NCBI GenBank assembly: GCA_022775385.1
Contig: JALFIV010000033.1
Span: 81,077 to 145,076, forward strand
DNA from: Clostridiales bacterium
Lineage (GTDB): Bacteria; Bacillota; Clostridia; Oscillospirales; Butyricicoccaceae
Direction: 5' to 3'
DNA: 64,000 bases
In this document: in pieces, positions 30,683 to 40,865 of the stretch
Layout: every line of letters starts with the position of its first letter
Numbering within the stretch: position 1 is the stretch's first letter
The notes under the pieces: generated by a model
The model's database searches: none
The model's input: the letters and a program-made list of their open reading frames with translations, nothing else
Told to the model about the DNA's origin: nothing
Program-made: the position numbers and the translations under genes

Positions 30683-31299
30683 CGGCGCTGATTCTGGCCT
30701 CCGCACCCGAGCGGGAGTACGATTATGTCCGCGAGCTGGCACAGCAGGCCGACTGCATCGTCTGTGCCGACGGCGGCGTGCGCCATGCGCGCGCGTGCGG
30801 ACTGCATCCCGATCTGGTGATCGGGGATTTTGACTCGGGAACCCTGCCGGCGGACTGCGAGGTCATCCGGCTGAAACCGGAGAAGGACGACAGCGATCTG
30901 ATGTGCTGTGCCAGAGAGGCAATCCGCCGCGGTGCGGATACGATCTGGATCGCCTGTGCATCGGGCGGACGCATCGACCATTTTCTCGCCAATCTGTTCC
31001 TGCTCGAGTATCTCGGCCGCGAGGGGATCGACGCGCTGTTTTTTGACAGCCGCAACCGCGTCCGCTTTCACGGCGGCGGCACACAGCGGTACACGGCGGA
31101 TCCGGCCTACCGCTACGTCGGGATCATCCCGCTGGATGCACAGCTGCACGGCGTGACCCTGCGCGGACTCAAGTATCCGCTGACGGACGCCGAGCTCGAC
31201 CGCGCGTCGGTCATCAGTATTTCCAACGAGGCGGTGTCGGCGGAATACAGCATTGCAATCGAAGACGGACGGGCATTGGTCGTCGAAAGCCGCGACTGA
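30679..31299 (+). CDS. thiN: Thiamine diphosphokinase
   Basis: CADGGVRHARACGLHPDLVIGDFDS; KDDSDL; GGRIDHFLANL. Confidence 0.9.
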   Translation: MTALILASAPEREYDYVRELAQQADCIVCADGGVRHARACGLHPDLVIGDFDSGTLPADCEVIRLKPEKDDSDLMCCAREAIRRGADTIWIACASGGRIDHFLANLFLLEYLGREGIDALFFDSRNRVRFHGGGTQRYTADPAYRYVGIIPLDAQLHGVTLRGLKYPLTDAELDRASVISISNEAVSAEYSIAIEDGRALVVESRD

Positions 31300-31336
31300 T
31301 GCCGTTTGATCGAATACAAACAAGGAGGATATGAAC

Positions 31337-31573
31337 ATGAACGTATACAAGACAAAGGGAACCTGCTCCCGTGAGATCCGTTACAGCGTCAAGGACGGCA
31401 TTGTGGAGGATATCGAGGTCATCGGCGGCTGCGCCGGCAATCTGGCGGGCATCTGCCGCCTGATCAAGGGCATGCCGGTCGAGCAGGTGATCAAGGCATT
31501 CAAGGGTGTTGACTGCAACGGACGCGGCACTTCCTGCCCGGATCAGATTGCAACCGCGCTGGAACAGGCTTGA
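31337..31573 (+). CDS. TSCPD-domain small protein
   Basis: GGCAGNLAGICRLIKGM...CNGRGTSCPDQIATAL. Confidence 0.85.
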   Translation: MNVYKTKGTCSREIRYSVKDGIVEDIEVIGGCAGNLAGICRLIKGMPVEQVIKAFKGVDCNGRGTSCPDQIATALEQA

Positions 31574-31630
31574 TTTGCATGATGAACACGTGCAAGTTGC
31601 AGAGCTGAATACTGCATTTATGCAAAATGA

Positions 31631-31659
31631 CGCCGTTCGGGATGCGAACGGCGTTTTTT
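31631..31659 (+). terminator. Rho-independent terminator
   Basis: CGCCGTTCG GGATG CGAACGGCG TTTTTT. Confidence 0.85.
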
Positions 31660-31711
31660 GTGTGCAATGTTCTGGAAAAATAAAAACGGGGCAAAAAATG
31701 TGAAAATGCGG

Positions 31712-31740
31712 TTGAAAAAATCATATTCCTAGTCTATAAT
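31712..31740 (+). promoter_or_regulatory. SigmaA-type promoter
   Basis: TTGAAA-17 bp-TATAAT. Confidence 0.65.
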
Positions 31741-31833
31741 GAGTAAGACTTCAAAAGAAATGTAACTGTGCGTTTCGCAAGTAACCGAAATTCAACAGGC
31801 AAATGATACATTTGGTTCTGAAAGGAAATGATG

Positions 31834-33033
31834 GCAATGGTTAAACCAATTTCAAAAATTGCTTCCGCAATCAGCCCGTCCGCAACCCTCGCAATCAATG
31901 CGCTGTACAAGCAGATGCAGGCTGACGGCATCGATGTCGTCGGATTCGGCGCAGGCGAGCCGGATTTCAACACGCCGGACAACATCAAAGCGGCCGGAAT
32001 CGCGGCAATTGAGGAGAATCAGACGAGATATACCCCGGCAGCCGGTCTGATGTCGCTGCGCAAGGCGGTCTGTGCGCGCATGAAGGAGGACCTCGGTCTG
32101 GACTACGAGCCGTCGCAGGTTGTTGTTGCCTCGGGTGCAAAGCACAGTGTGTATGCCGCCATCATGGTATGCTGTGATCCGGGCGACGAGGTCATCATCG
32201 CCGCACCGTACTGGCTGAGCTATTCCGAGATGGTCCGCATGGCGGGCGCCGTTCCGGTTGAGGTCGTTGCATCCAAGGAGCAGCACTTCAAGATCACGGC
32301 AGAGCAGCTGGAGGCAGCCATCACCCCGAAGACCAAGATGTTCATGCTGAACTCGCCGTCCAACCCGACCGGCATGGTCTACACGAAGGAAGAGCTGGAG
32401 GCGCTTGCAGCGGTCTGCGAGAAGCACGGCATCTATGTTCTGGCGGATGACATCTACTATAAGCTGGTATATGACGGAATCGAGTACACCTCCATCGCAT
32501 CGGTATCCCCGGCGATGAAGGAACAGTGCATCATTGTCAACGGTGTCTCCAAGACCTACGCGATGACCGGCTGGAGAGTCGGCTACACGCTGTCCAACGA
32601 GACTGTGGCAAAGGCGATGTCGAGCTATCTGAGCCACTCCACCGGCGCACCGGCAACGCCGGCGCAGTATGCCGCCATCGAGGCTCTGACCGGTCCGCAG
32701 GACTCGGTTGAGACCATGCGTCAGGAGTTCGAGAAGCGCCGCGACCATCTGGTAGAGCGCATGAACAAGGTTCCGGGCGTCTCCTGCCTCAAGCCGCAGG
32801 GCGCATTCTATGTTATGATGGATATGTCCGGCTTTGTCGGCAAGGAGATGTACGGTCATGTGATCGAAAACGATGTCGATTTCGCACAGCTCTTCCTGGA
32901 GAAGGGTCTGGTTGCCACCGTTCCGACTTCTGCGTTCGCGGCGCCGAATTATCTGCGCTGGTCGTATGCGACCTCGCTCGAGCAGATCGACAAGGGCATC
33001 GACCGTCTGGAAAAGTTTATCGCTGAGGCGTAA
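31834..33033 (+). CDS. PLP-dependent class I/II (aspartate) aminotransferase
   Basis: GAGEPDFNTPDNIK; NSPSNPTGMVY; NGVSKTYAMTGWRVGY. Confidence 0.93.
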   Translation, partial: AMVKPISKIASAISPSATLAINALYKQMQADGIDVVGFGAGEPDFNTPDNIKAAGIAAIEENQTRYTPAAGLMSLRKAVCARMKEDLGLDYEPSQVVVASGAKHSVYAAIMVCCDPGDEVIIAAPYWLSYSEMVRMAGAVPVEVVASKEQHFKITAEQLEAAITPKTKMFMLNSPSNPTGMVYTKEELEALAAVCEKHGIYVLADDIYYKLVYDGIEYTSIASVSPAMKEQCIIVNGVSKTYAMTGWRVGYTLSNETVAKAMSSYLSHSTGAPATPAQYAAIEALTGPQDSVETMRQEFEKRRDHLVERMNKVPGVSCLKPQGAFYVMMDMSGFVGKEMYGHVIENDVDFAQLFLEKGLVATVPTSAFAAPNYLRWSYATSLEQIDKGIDRLEKFIAEA

Positions 33034-33058
33034 GACAGATCAGATCCAAATAGATACG

Positions 33059-33101
33059 GGACTCACCGATACGGCTTTGTATCAGTGAGTCCTAATTTTT
33101 T
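33059..33101 (+). terminator. Rho-independent terminator
   Basis: GGACTCACCGATAC...GTATCAGTGAGTCC then ATTTTTT. Confidence 0.85.
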
Positions 33102-33214
33102 GACAAACAATCCGATGTTTTGTGTACAAATGATATTGAAGTTTCGGACAATATCCCCTAAAATAATAACAGCTGTATTCGGCGCGGAGAGTGCGCCGGG
33201 AAAGGAACGTAACT

Positions 33215-34645
33215 ATGAGCAATATTTATGAAAGCCCGTTTTGTTCGAGATATGCAAGCCCGGAGATGCTGTATGTCTTTTCGCCGGATATGAAGTTCTC
33301 CACCTGGAGACGTCTTTGGGTGTCTCTGGCTAAGGCGGAGAAGGAGCTCGGTCTGCCGATCACGCAGGAGCAGATCGACGAGATGGAAGCAAACATCGAC
33401 AACATCGACTACGATGTCGCCAGAGCGCGTGAGAAGGAAGTCCGTCACGACGTCATGGCACACGTTTATACCTTCGGCAAGGCCGCACCGAAGGCCGCCG
33501 GCATCATCCATCTGGGTGCGACCAGCGCTTACGTCGGCGACAACACTGACATCATCCAGCTCAAGGAGGGTCTGCTGCTCGTCCGCAAGAAGCTGGTTGC
33601 CGTCATCCGCAAGCTGAGCGCATTTGCTGACGCACACAAGGATCAGCCGACCCTCGGCTTCACGCATTTCCAGCCGGCACAGCTGACCACCGTCGGCAAG
33701 CGCGCGACCCTCTGGATCAACGAGCTGCTGATGGATCTGGACGAGGTCGAGTTCCGCATCGCAAACCTGCGTATGCTCGGCTCCAAGGGTACGACCGGCA
33801 CGCAGGCGAGCTTCATGGAGCTGTTCGACGGCGACCATGAGAAGATCAAGAAGATGGAGCAGATGATCGCCGACGACTTCGGTTTCCCGGGTGTCGTTCC
33901 GGTTTCCGGTCAGACCTACTCCCGCAAGATCGACGCACAGGTTGTCGCAACCCTCGGCGGCATCGCACAGTCCGCGAGCAAGTTTGCCACCGACATGCGT
34001 CTGCTCCAGCACCTGAAGGAGCTGGAAGAGCCGTTTGAGGCTCATCAGATCGGCTCCTCCGCGATGCCGTACAAGCGCAATCCGATGCGCTCCGAGCGTA
34101 TCTGCGCACTGGCACGCTATGTCATCACGGACACGCTGAATCCGGCGTTCACCTCCGCGACCCAGTGGTTCGAGCGCACGCTGGATGACTCCGCAAACAA
34201 GCGCGTCTCCATTCCGGAGGCATTCCTCGGTGTCGACGCCATCCTGAACATCATGATCAACATCGCAGAGGGCATCGTGGTTTACCCGAAGGTCATCGAG
34301 CAGCGCGTGATGAGCGAACTGCCGTTCATGGCGACCGAGAACATCATGATGAGTGCGGTCAAGCGCGGCGGAAACCGTCAGGAACTGCATGAGCGCATCC
34401 GCCAGCACTCCATGGCGGCCGGCAAGCGCGTCAAGGAGGAGGGTCTGGACAACGACCTGATCGACCGCATCGCCGCCGACCCGATGTTCGGCCTGACCAA
34501 GGAGGAGATCGTCGCAGAGCTCGATCCGAAGGCATACATCGGCCGTGCACCCCAGCAGGTCGAGGACTTCATCGCAAACGACGTCATGCCGCGCATCCGC
34601 CCGTATCTGGACGACGAGGAGCTCAAGGTCGAAATCAACTTGTAA
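33215..34645 (+). CDS. purB: Adenylosuccinate lyase
   Basis: GSSAMPYKRNPMRSERI; THFQPAQLTTVGKRA. Confidence 0.95.
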   Translation: MSNIYESPFCSRYASPEMLYVFSPDMKFSTWRRLWVSLAKAEKELGLPITQEQIDEMEANIDNIDYDVARAREKEVRHDVMAHVYTFGKAAPKAAGIIHLGATSAYVGDNTDIIQLKEGLLLVRKKLVAVIRKLSAFADAHKDQPTLGFTHFQPAQLTTVGKRATLWINELLMDLDEVEFRIANLRMLGSKGTTGTQASFMELFDGDHEKIKKMEQMIADDFGFPGVVPVSGQTYSRKIDAQVVATLGGIAQSASKFATDMRLLQHLKELEEPFEAHQIGSSAMPYKRNPMRSERICALARYVITDTLNPAFTSATQWFERTLDDSANKRVSIPEAFLGVDAILNIMINIAEGIVVYPKVIEQRVMSELPFMATENIMMSAVKRGGNRQELHERIRQHSMAAGKRVKEEGLDNDLIDRIAADPMFGLTKEEIVAELDPKAYIGRAPQQVEDFIANDVMPRIRPYLDDEELKVEINL

Positions 34646-34676
34646 GCGCAAGAATTGGAATAATATAGCAGCCATG

Positions 34677-34708
34677 CCCCGGCAGGATTTCCTGTCGGGG
34701 TCTTTTTT
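34677..34708 (+). terminator. Rho-independent terminator
   Basis: CCCCGGCAGGA TT TCCTGTCGGGG TCTTTTTT. Confidence 0.88.
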
Positions 34709-34790
34709 GACAAAAGACGGAGAAAAATGGTATTTCACAAAGAGGAATGGGGAATTCTCTGTGAAATTTTGTTGAATTTCGCCAGTTTAT

Positions 34791-34819
34791 TTGACTTCCA
34801 CACCCGTTTCGTATATAAT
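34791..34819 (+). promoter_or_regulatory. SigmaA-type promoter for secDF
   Basis: TTGACT-17 bp-TATAAT. Confidence 0.7.
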
Positions 34820-34856
34820 ATAACCGTTCATTGTCACAATCTAGGAGGCGACTAAT

Positions 34857-36149
34857 TTGAAAAAGAGTATTCTGTCCTTTGTGGCTGTTCTGCTGGTAAT
34901 TGCATTGCTCTGCTGTACAGCTGTCTTTGGACTCACCGTCGGACCGATCCAGATCCCCAACGTGCTGGATGAAGAAAACGGCATCCGCCGCGGACTGGAT
35001 CTGGTGGGCGGTTCATCCATCACGTTCGAAGCACAGCTTCCGGACGGGTACAACACATCCAACCTGCAGTCGGATATGAATTCCGTGCAGGCGATGATGA
35101 CCAAGCGTCTGGATTCCCTCGGCTACACCGAAGCGACGGTCGAGCTGGTGGGAGACACCCGCATCAAGGTCGACATCCCGGCGATCTCCGACCCGCAGGA
35201 AGCGGTCGAGGTTCTGGGCGCAACCGCACAGCTGCAGTTCCTGAATGCCGACGGCGAGGTCATCCTCGGCGGCTCGGACATCAAGAGCGCATCGGCAGGC
35301 TACGGCAAGGTCAGCCAGACATCGGTTGCGGAGGAGCACTATGTCAACGTTGAGTTCACCGACGAGGCCGCGGAGAAGTGGACGGAAGCCACCAAGCTCG
35401 CGGCACAGGCGGAGGACGGCAAGAACTACATCAAGATCGTCATGGACGAGGAAACCCTGTCCTCTCCGTCCGTCTCCAGCGAGTATGCGGAGACCGGCAT
35501 CACGGGCGGCGGATGCATCATTTCGGGCAATTTCGATGCGGATTCCGCAAGAACGCTTGCCGAGCAGATCAACATCGGCCAGCTGCCGTTCACGCTGGAA
35601 GAGGTATCCATGAGCGCGGTCGGACCGTCCCTCGGTGAGAAGGCGCTGTCCACCAGCCTGACGGCGGGCGCCATCGGCATTCTGCTCGTCATGATCTTCA
35701 TGATCGTCATGTACCGTGTACCGGGCTTCATTGCATCCATCGCACTGCTGTTCTACACCGCACTGGACGCCGTCATCCTGACGGTTGCCCATGTCAATCT
35801 CTCCCTGCCGGGCATCGCAGGCATCATCCTGTCCATCGGCATGGCGGTCGACGCCAACGTCATCATCTTTGAGCGAATCAAGGACGAACTGCACAACGGC
35901 AAGACCGTCCGCGCGGCGATCGACTCCGGCTTCAGCCGCGCATGGACCGCGATCATCGACTCGAACATCACGACGATCATTGCTGCCGTTGTCCTGTACT
36001 TCTTCGGCTCCGGTACGGTAGTCGGCTTTGCGATCACGTTCGGCATCGGCGTTGTTCTGTCCATGTTCACGGCGGTTACCGTCACTCGTTTCCTTCTGAG
36101 ACGGATTGTCGAGTTCAATATCCGCAATCCGAAGCTCTACGGCGCGTAA
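34857..36149 (+). CDS. secD: Protein translocase subunit SecD
   Basis: TTG start after AGGAGG; GIRRGLDLVGGSSITF; LPGIAGIILSIGMAVDANVIIFERI. Confidence 0.94.
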   Translation: MKKSILSFVAVLLVIALLCCTAVFGLTVGPIQIPNVLDEENGIRRGLDLVGGSSITFEAQLPDGYNTSNLQSDMNSVQAMMTKRLDSLGYTEATVELVGDTRIKVDIPAISDPQEAVEVLGATAQLQFLNADGEVILGGSDIKSASAGYGKVSQTSVAEEHYVNVEFTDEAAEKWTEATKLAAQAEDGKNYIKIVMDEETLSSPSVSSEYAETGITGGGCIISGNFDADSARTLAEQINIGQLPFTLEEVSMSAVGPSLGEKALSTSLTAGAIGILLVMIFMIVMYRVPGFIASIALLFYTALDAVILTVAHVNLSLPGIAGIILSIGMAVDANVIIFERIKDELHNGKTVRAAIDSGFSRAWTAIIDSNITTIIAAVVLYFFGSGTVVGFAITFGIGVVLSMFTAVTVTRFLLRRIVEFNIRNPKLYGA

Positions 36150-36167
36150 GAAAGGAGAGGAGTTATC

Positions 36168-37277
36168 ATGGAAAAGAAACGGTTTTCTATCGTTAAGAAA
36201 TTCCCGATTTTCGCAATTATCTCTTTGATTCTGATTGCGCCGGGTCTGATCGGACTGGTTACCCTGCCGTTTGGTCTGAATCTGTTCAATATGGATGTCG
36301 ACTTTGTCGGCGGCACCAGCATGACCTTCAACCTGCACACCGAGGTCACCAGTGAGATGTCGGGTGAGGAGATCCCGCAGCTGGTCGAGAACGCCTGCGG
36401 TGTGGCTCCGTCCACCGTACAGAAGACGGGCGAAAACAATGAGTCGGTACTCATCAAGTGCACCGAGCTGGACAACGGTCAGCAGACCGCGGTTGTCAAC
36501 GCGATGCAGGAGAAATACAGCCTGACGGATGAGGACACCGAGAGCGTCGAGCATGTCAATGCCACCATCGGCCGCGAGGCCCAGAACAAGGCGGTCACCG
36601 CGGCGGTCATCGCAGTCCTGCTCATGCTGCTGTACATCACGATCCGTTTTGAGTTCACCTCCGGTCTTGCGGCGGTCACCTGTCTGGCGCACGACCTGCT
36701 GGTCATCCTGTCGGCATATATCGTCCTGCGCATCCCGTTCAACACGACGTTTATCGCGGTTGCGCTGACGATCCTGGGCTACTCGATCAACGCGTCCATC
36801 ATCGTGTTCGACCGCATCCGTGAGAACCGCCGGTTCGCACGCCGCGAGAGCTTTGAGGATACGGTGGAGGTCAGTGTCTGGCAGACGGTACGCCGCACGC
36901 TGTTCACGTCGATTACGACCCTGCTGACCATCGGCATGATCTTTATCTTCGGTGTCACCTCGCTGCGTCAGTTCACCCTGCCGATCATCATCGGTATCGT
37001 CGCGGGCGGCTATTCCTCGATCTTCCTGGCCGGCTCACTCTGGGCAAAGTACCGCGGCATGCTCCGCAAGAACCGCCGCGCAAAGGCATCGGCCAAGCTG
37101 GCATCCCGTGACGCGGGCAAGCCGAAGACGGCATCCGAGACCGAGGAGTCCAAGGCGGACGCACCGGTACCGGAGGCACAGCCTGCTCCGGCAACACCGG
37201 CGCCGGCTTCCGCAGCAGCTCCGGCTCAGCGGAGAAACAACTCCAAGAAAAACAAGAGAAAGAAGAAAAAGCACTGA
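36168..37277 (+). CDS. secF: Protein translocase subunit SecF
   Basis: VDFVGGTSMTF; LGYSINASIIVFDRIREN. Confidence 0.93.
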   Translation: MEKKRFSIVKKFPIFAIISLILIAPGLIGLVTLPFGLNLFNMDVDFVGGTSMTFNLHTEVTSEMSGEEIPQLVENACGVAPSTVQKTGENNESVLIKCTELDNGQQTAVVNAMQEKYSLTDEDTESVEHVNATIGREAQNKAVTAAVIAVLLMLLYITIRFEFTSGLAAVTCLAHDLLVILSAYIVLRIPFNTTFIAVALTILGYSINASIIVFDRIRENRRFARRESFEDTVEVSVWQTVRRTLFTSITTLLTIGMIFIFGVTSLRQFTLPIIIGIVAGGYSSIFLAGSLWAKYRGMLRKNRRAKASAKLASRDAGKPKTASETEESKADAPVPEAQPAPATPAPASAAAPAQRRNNSKKNKRKKKKH

Positions 37278-37294
37278 GTGCGTGATTGGAATGA

Positions 37295-37326
37295 GGCAGT
37301 CGGATGAGAATCCGGCTGCCTTTTTC
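37295..37326 (+). terminator. Rho-independent terminator after secF
   Basis: GGCAGTCGGAT GAGA ATCCGGCTGCC TTTTT. Confidence 0.88.
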
Positions 37327-37410
37327 TGTACGCTCTGCATCAGACAAGCAGCAGAAAAATGAACAAATTCAAACGAAATGTATCAAATATTGCAAATATC
37401 CACAAGGAAA

Positions 37411-37439
37411 TTGACAAATGTATAAAAAATTGATATAGT
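37411..37439 (+). promoter_or_regulatory. SigmaA-type promoter
   Basis: TTGACA-17 bp-TATAGT. Confidence 0.65.
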
Positions 37440-37479
37440 CTAATTATTATTTCATTTGCATGGAAGGGGTGGATCTGCG

Positions 37480-39693
37480 ATGGAGGAGCTTGAAGCAAGG
37501 AAACAGAATACTGTCCCCCGATTTGTATGGGGAATGAATCCTGAAAAGGCAAGCCTGACGGAGCAAGAGTACCACAGTTTTCACGATACCGTTCCGGTTG
37601 TACGGATGACCGAGCGGACGACACATCCGATCCGCGAGATTGCAGGATTCAAGACCTGCCCGGGACACTGCCTGCAGAACGGCGCGTTTGAACTCTGGGG
37701 CGGTGTGAATTTTACAATTCAATCCCAGCACGCGACCTATGTCGAGCTGGTATTGTTTGAACGTCACGCGGAGGCACCATTTGCCGTACTGCCGTTTCCG
37801 GATGACTACCGGATCGGCAATGTCTATTCAATGATTGTATTCGGTCTGGATATTGAAGATTTCGAATATGCATACCGGATGGACGGTCCATACGATCCGG
37901 AAAAGGGTCTGTTGTTTGATCGGAAGAATCTGCTGCTCGATCCGTATGCCCGTGCGGTTGCCGGTCAGTCGGACTGGGGAACCCGTCCGCTGAGCGGCTT
38001 TGATTACCGTGCGCGTGTCACCAAGACCGGATTTGACTGGCGCGGTGTTCACCGTCCGCAGATCCCGATGAACGATCTGATTATCTACGAGGCACATGTG
38101 CGCGGTTTTACCCGCGATCCGTCCTCAAACGTCAGCAATCCGGGTACATTTGACGGACTGATGGAGAAGATTCCCTATCTCAAGGAACTGGGCGTCAATG
38201 CGGTCGAGCTGATGCCGATCTTTGAGTTCGATGAGATGAACGCGATGCGCGTACACGACGGTAATCTTCTGCTGGACTACTGGGGTTATAATCCAGTGTG
38301 TTTTTTCGCCCCGAACACGGCGTATTCGGCACACAAGGAGTTCACCAACGTCGGCGATGAACTGCGCCGGCTGATCCGTCAGCTCCACCGCAACAATATG
38401 GAGGTCATTCTCGACGTCGTATTCAACCACACGGCGGAGGGAAACGAGGACGGTTCGATTTTCTCTCTCAAGGGTGTCGACAACATTTATTATATGCTCG
38501 CTCCCGATGGATCGTATTACAACTTCAGCGGATGCGGCAATACTGTAAATTGCAACCATCCGATTGTACAGCAGCTGATTCTGGACTGTCTGCGCTACTG
38601 GGTGGTGGAATATCAGGTCGACGGCTTCCGCTTTGACCTCGCGTCCATCCTCGGACGAAATGAGGACGGAACGCCGATGAACAAGCCGCCGCTGCTGGAG
38701 CGGCTGGCCTTTGATCCGATTCTGGCCGATGTCAAGCTGATTGCCGAGGCGTGGGATGCCGGCGGACTGTATCAGGTCGGCTCGTTCCCGTCCAGAGAAA
38801 AGCGCTGGTCGGAGTGGAACGGAAAATACCGCGACGATATGCGCTGTTTCCTCAAGGGCGACAGCGGCATGGCAACGCTTGCGACCTACCGCATCCTCGG
38901 CTCTCCCGACCTGTATCATCCGGAGATCCGCGGCGACGGCGCCTCGGTCAATTTCCTGACCTGTCACGACGGCTTTACGCTGGCGGATCTGTTTGCATAC
39001 AATGTCAAGCACAACGAGGCAAACGGCTGGGACAATACCGACGGCGAGAACAACAACAACAGCTGGAACTGCGGTGTGGAGGGCGAGACCGACAATCAGG
39101 ACATCAAGAACCTCCGCCGCCGTATGCAGAAAAACGCGATTGCGGTGCTCATGTGCTCGCGCGGCACGCCGATGATTCTCGCGGGCGACGAATTCGGCAA
39201 TTCGCAGTTCGGAAATAACAACGCCTACTGTCAGGACAACGAGATCTCCTGGCTGGACTGGAATCTGCTAGAAAAAAACAGCGATCTGTTTGAATTCTTC
39301 CGCTATATGATCCATTTCCGCCGGGAGCATCCGATCCTGCGCAAGCATACCGAACCGGCGCGCAGCCGTTTCCCGGAGTACAGCCTGCACGCGAAGGAAC
39401 CGTGGGATGCCAACTATCAGGAAGACACCCGCGTGATCGGCGTAGCGTTTGCCGGACGCAATGAGGCGGATACCGAAGATGATATCATCTATATCGGCAT
39501 CAATTCGCACTGGGATGCGCATACGATTCGTCTGCCGGAGCTGCCGGGACGGATGCAGTGGCATCTCGCAGTGAACACCAACGGTGCCCATCCGGACGAC
39601 TGCTATGCACCGAAGGATATGCCGAAGATTTACAACGGTGTATTCACCATGCCGCCGCGCACAGTGATCATCGCACAGGCGAAAATCGTATGA
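37480..39693 (+). CDS. Glycogen debranching enzyme / isoamylase-type GH13
   Basis: YEAHVRGFTRDPSSNV; DVVFNHTAEGNE; DGFRFDLASILGR; GDEFGNSQFGNNNAYCQDN. Confidence 0.92.
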   Translation: MEELEARKQNTVPRFVWGMNPEKASLTEQEYHSFHDTVPVVRMTERTTHPIREIAGFKTCPGHCLQNGAFELWGGVNFTIQSQHATYVELVLFERHAEAPFAVLPFPDDYRIGNVYSMIVFGLDIEDFEYAYRMDGPYDPEKGLLFDRKNLLLDPYARAVAGQSDWGTRPLSGFDYRARVTKTGFDWRGVHRPQIPMNDLIIYEAHVRGFTRDPSSNVSNPGTFDGLMEKIPYLKELGVNAVELMPIFEFDEMNAMRVHDGNLLLDYWGYNPVCFFAPNTAYSAHKEFTNVGDELRRLIRQLHRNNMEVILDVVFNHTAEGNEDGSIFSLKGVDNIYYMLAPDGSYYNFSGCGNTVNCNHPIVQQLILDCLRYWVVEYQVDGFRFDLASILGRNEDGTPMNKPPLLERLAFDPILADVKLIAEAWDAGGLYQVGSFPSREKRWSEWNGKYRDDMRCFLKGDSGMATLATYRILGSPDLYHPEIRGDGASVNFLTCHDGFTLADLFAYNVKHNEANGWDNTDGENNNNSWNCGVEGETDNQDIKNLRRRMQKNAIAVLMCSRGTPMILAGDEFGNSQFGNNNAYCQDNEISWLDWNLLEKNSDLFEFFRYMIHFRREHPILRKHTEPARSRFPEYSLHAKEPWDANYQEDTRVIGVAFAGRNEADTEDDIIYIGINSHWDAHTIRLPELPGRMQWHLAVNTNGAHPDDCYAPKDMPKIYNGVFTMPPRTVIIAQAKIV

Positions 39694-40745
39694 CCGAACA
39701 GCAGAGACTGGCACAGGTGCCGGAGCTGCTGCTGCGGTGGTATGACGGCAGCAGGCGGATTCTTCCGTGGCGTGAAAACCCGGAGCCGTATCGGGTCTGG
39801 GTATCGGAAATTATGCTGCAGCAGACTCGGGTGGAGGCGGTGATTCCGTACTTTGAGCGGTTCCTGTCCGCGCTCCCGACGGTTTCCGATCTGGCGCAGG
39901 CGCCGGAGCCGCAGCTGATGAAGCTGTGGGAGGGACTGGGCTATTACAGCCGCGTCCGCAATCTGCAGAAGGCGGCACAGGTGGTCTGTGAGCAGTACGG
40001 CGGCAAGATGCCGGATACGAGCGAACAGCTGAGCAAGCTCCCCGGCATCGGCGCGTATACCGCCGGTGCGATCGCGTCCATCGCGTTCGGAGAACGCTGT
40101 ACCGCGGTGGACGGCAATGTCCTGCGCGTCATCTCCCGCGTGCTCGAGCGCGGGTGGGATATCCGTGCGGTGTCGGTCAAGAAGCAGGTGACCGCGCTGG
40201 TCGCAGAAATTGTTCCGGATGACCGTCCGGGTGATTTCAATCAGTCGCTGATGGAGCTGGGTGCGATGGTCTGTCTGCCCAACGGACAGCCGAAATGTGC
40301 ATCCTGTCCGCTGTATGCGCTCTGCCTGAGCCGCGAGCACGGACGGCAGGAGGAGATCCCGGTCAAGCCGCCCAAAAAGCAGCGTCCGGTGGAAGAGCGC
40401 GTCGTATATCTGCTGTTCCGGGACGGAAAAACCGCGCTGCACAGACGCCCGTCCGACGGTCTGCTCGCCGGTATGTGGGAGTTTCCCAACCGGCTTGTGT
40501 CGGAGAAGGAAGGCACCTGTGTTACGGTACCGCTGACCGATATTTCGGAGGGAAAGCGTGCGGGACACGTGTTCACCCATCTGGAATGGCAGATGCGCGG
40601 CATCACGGCACAGGCGCAGGAGGCAGGAGATTACTGCTGGGTGACTGCGGATCAGCTGCGGGACGAGATTACCCTGCCGACGGCGTTCCGCGTCTACCGG
40701 AAACAGGCACTGCAGATTTTGGAGAAACAGCGCGCAAACAACTAG
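39690..40745 (+). CDS. mutY: A/G-specific adenine glycosylase
   Basis: RILPWRENPEPYRVWVSEIMLQQTRVEAVIPYF; HhH LPGIGAYTAGAIASIAF; 4Fe-4S Cys cluster. Confidence 0.95.
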   Translation: MTEQQRLAQVPELLLRWYDGSRRILPWRENPEPYRVWVSEIMLQQTRVEAVIPYFERFLSALPTVSDLAQAPEPQLMKLWEGLGYYSRVRNLQKAAQVVCEQYGGKMPDTSEQLSKLPGIGAYTAGAIASIAFGERCTAVDGNVLRVISRVLERGWDIRAVSVKKQVTALVAEIVPDDRPGDFNQSLMELGAMVCLPNGQPKCASCPLYALCLSREHGRQEEIPVKPPKKQRPVEERVVYLLFRDGKTALHRRPSDGLLAGMWEFPNRLVSEKEGTCVTVPLTDISEGKRAGHVFTHLEWQMRGITAQAQEAGDYCWVTADQLRDEITLPTAFRVYRKQALQILEKQRANN

Positions 40746-40752
40746 ACGAAGC

Positions 40753-40784
40753 AGGCACGCGGAGCGCTTCCGCGTGCTTTTTCT
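40753..40784 (+). terminator. Rho-independent terminator
   Basis: GCACGCGGA GCGC TTCCGCGTGC TTTTTCT. Confidence 0.85.
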
Positions 40785-40865
40785 CCATATACACTAGAAA
40801 AAATTCCAATCGTATGCAGAAATAACCTGCAGGACAGCAAAAGGGGAAATGGGAGGTGTCTCTGT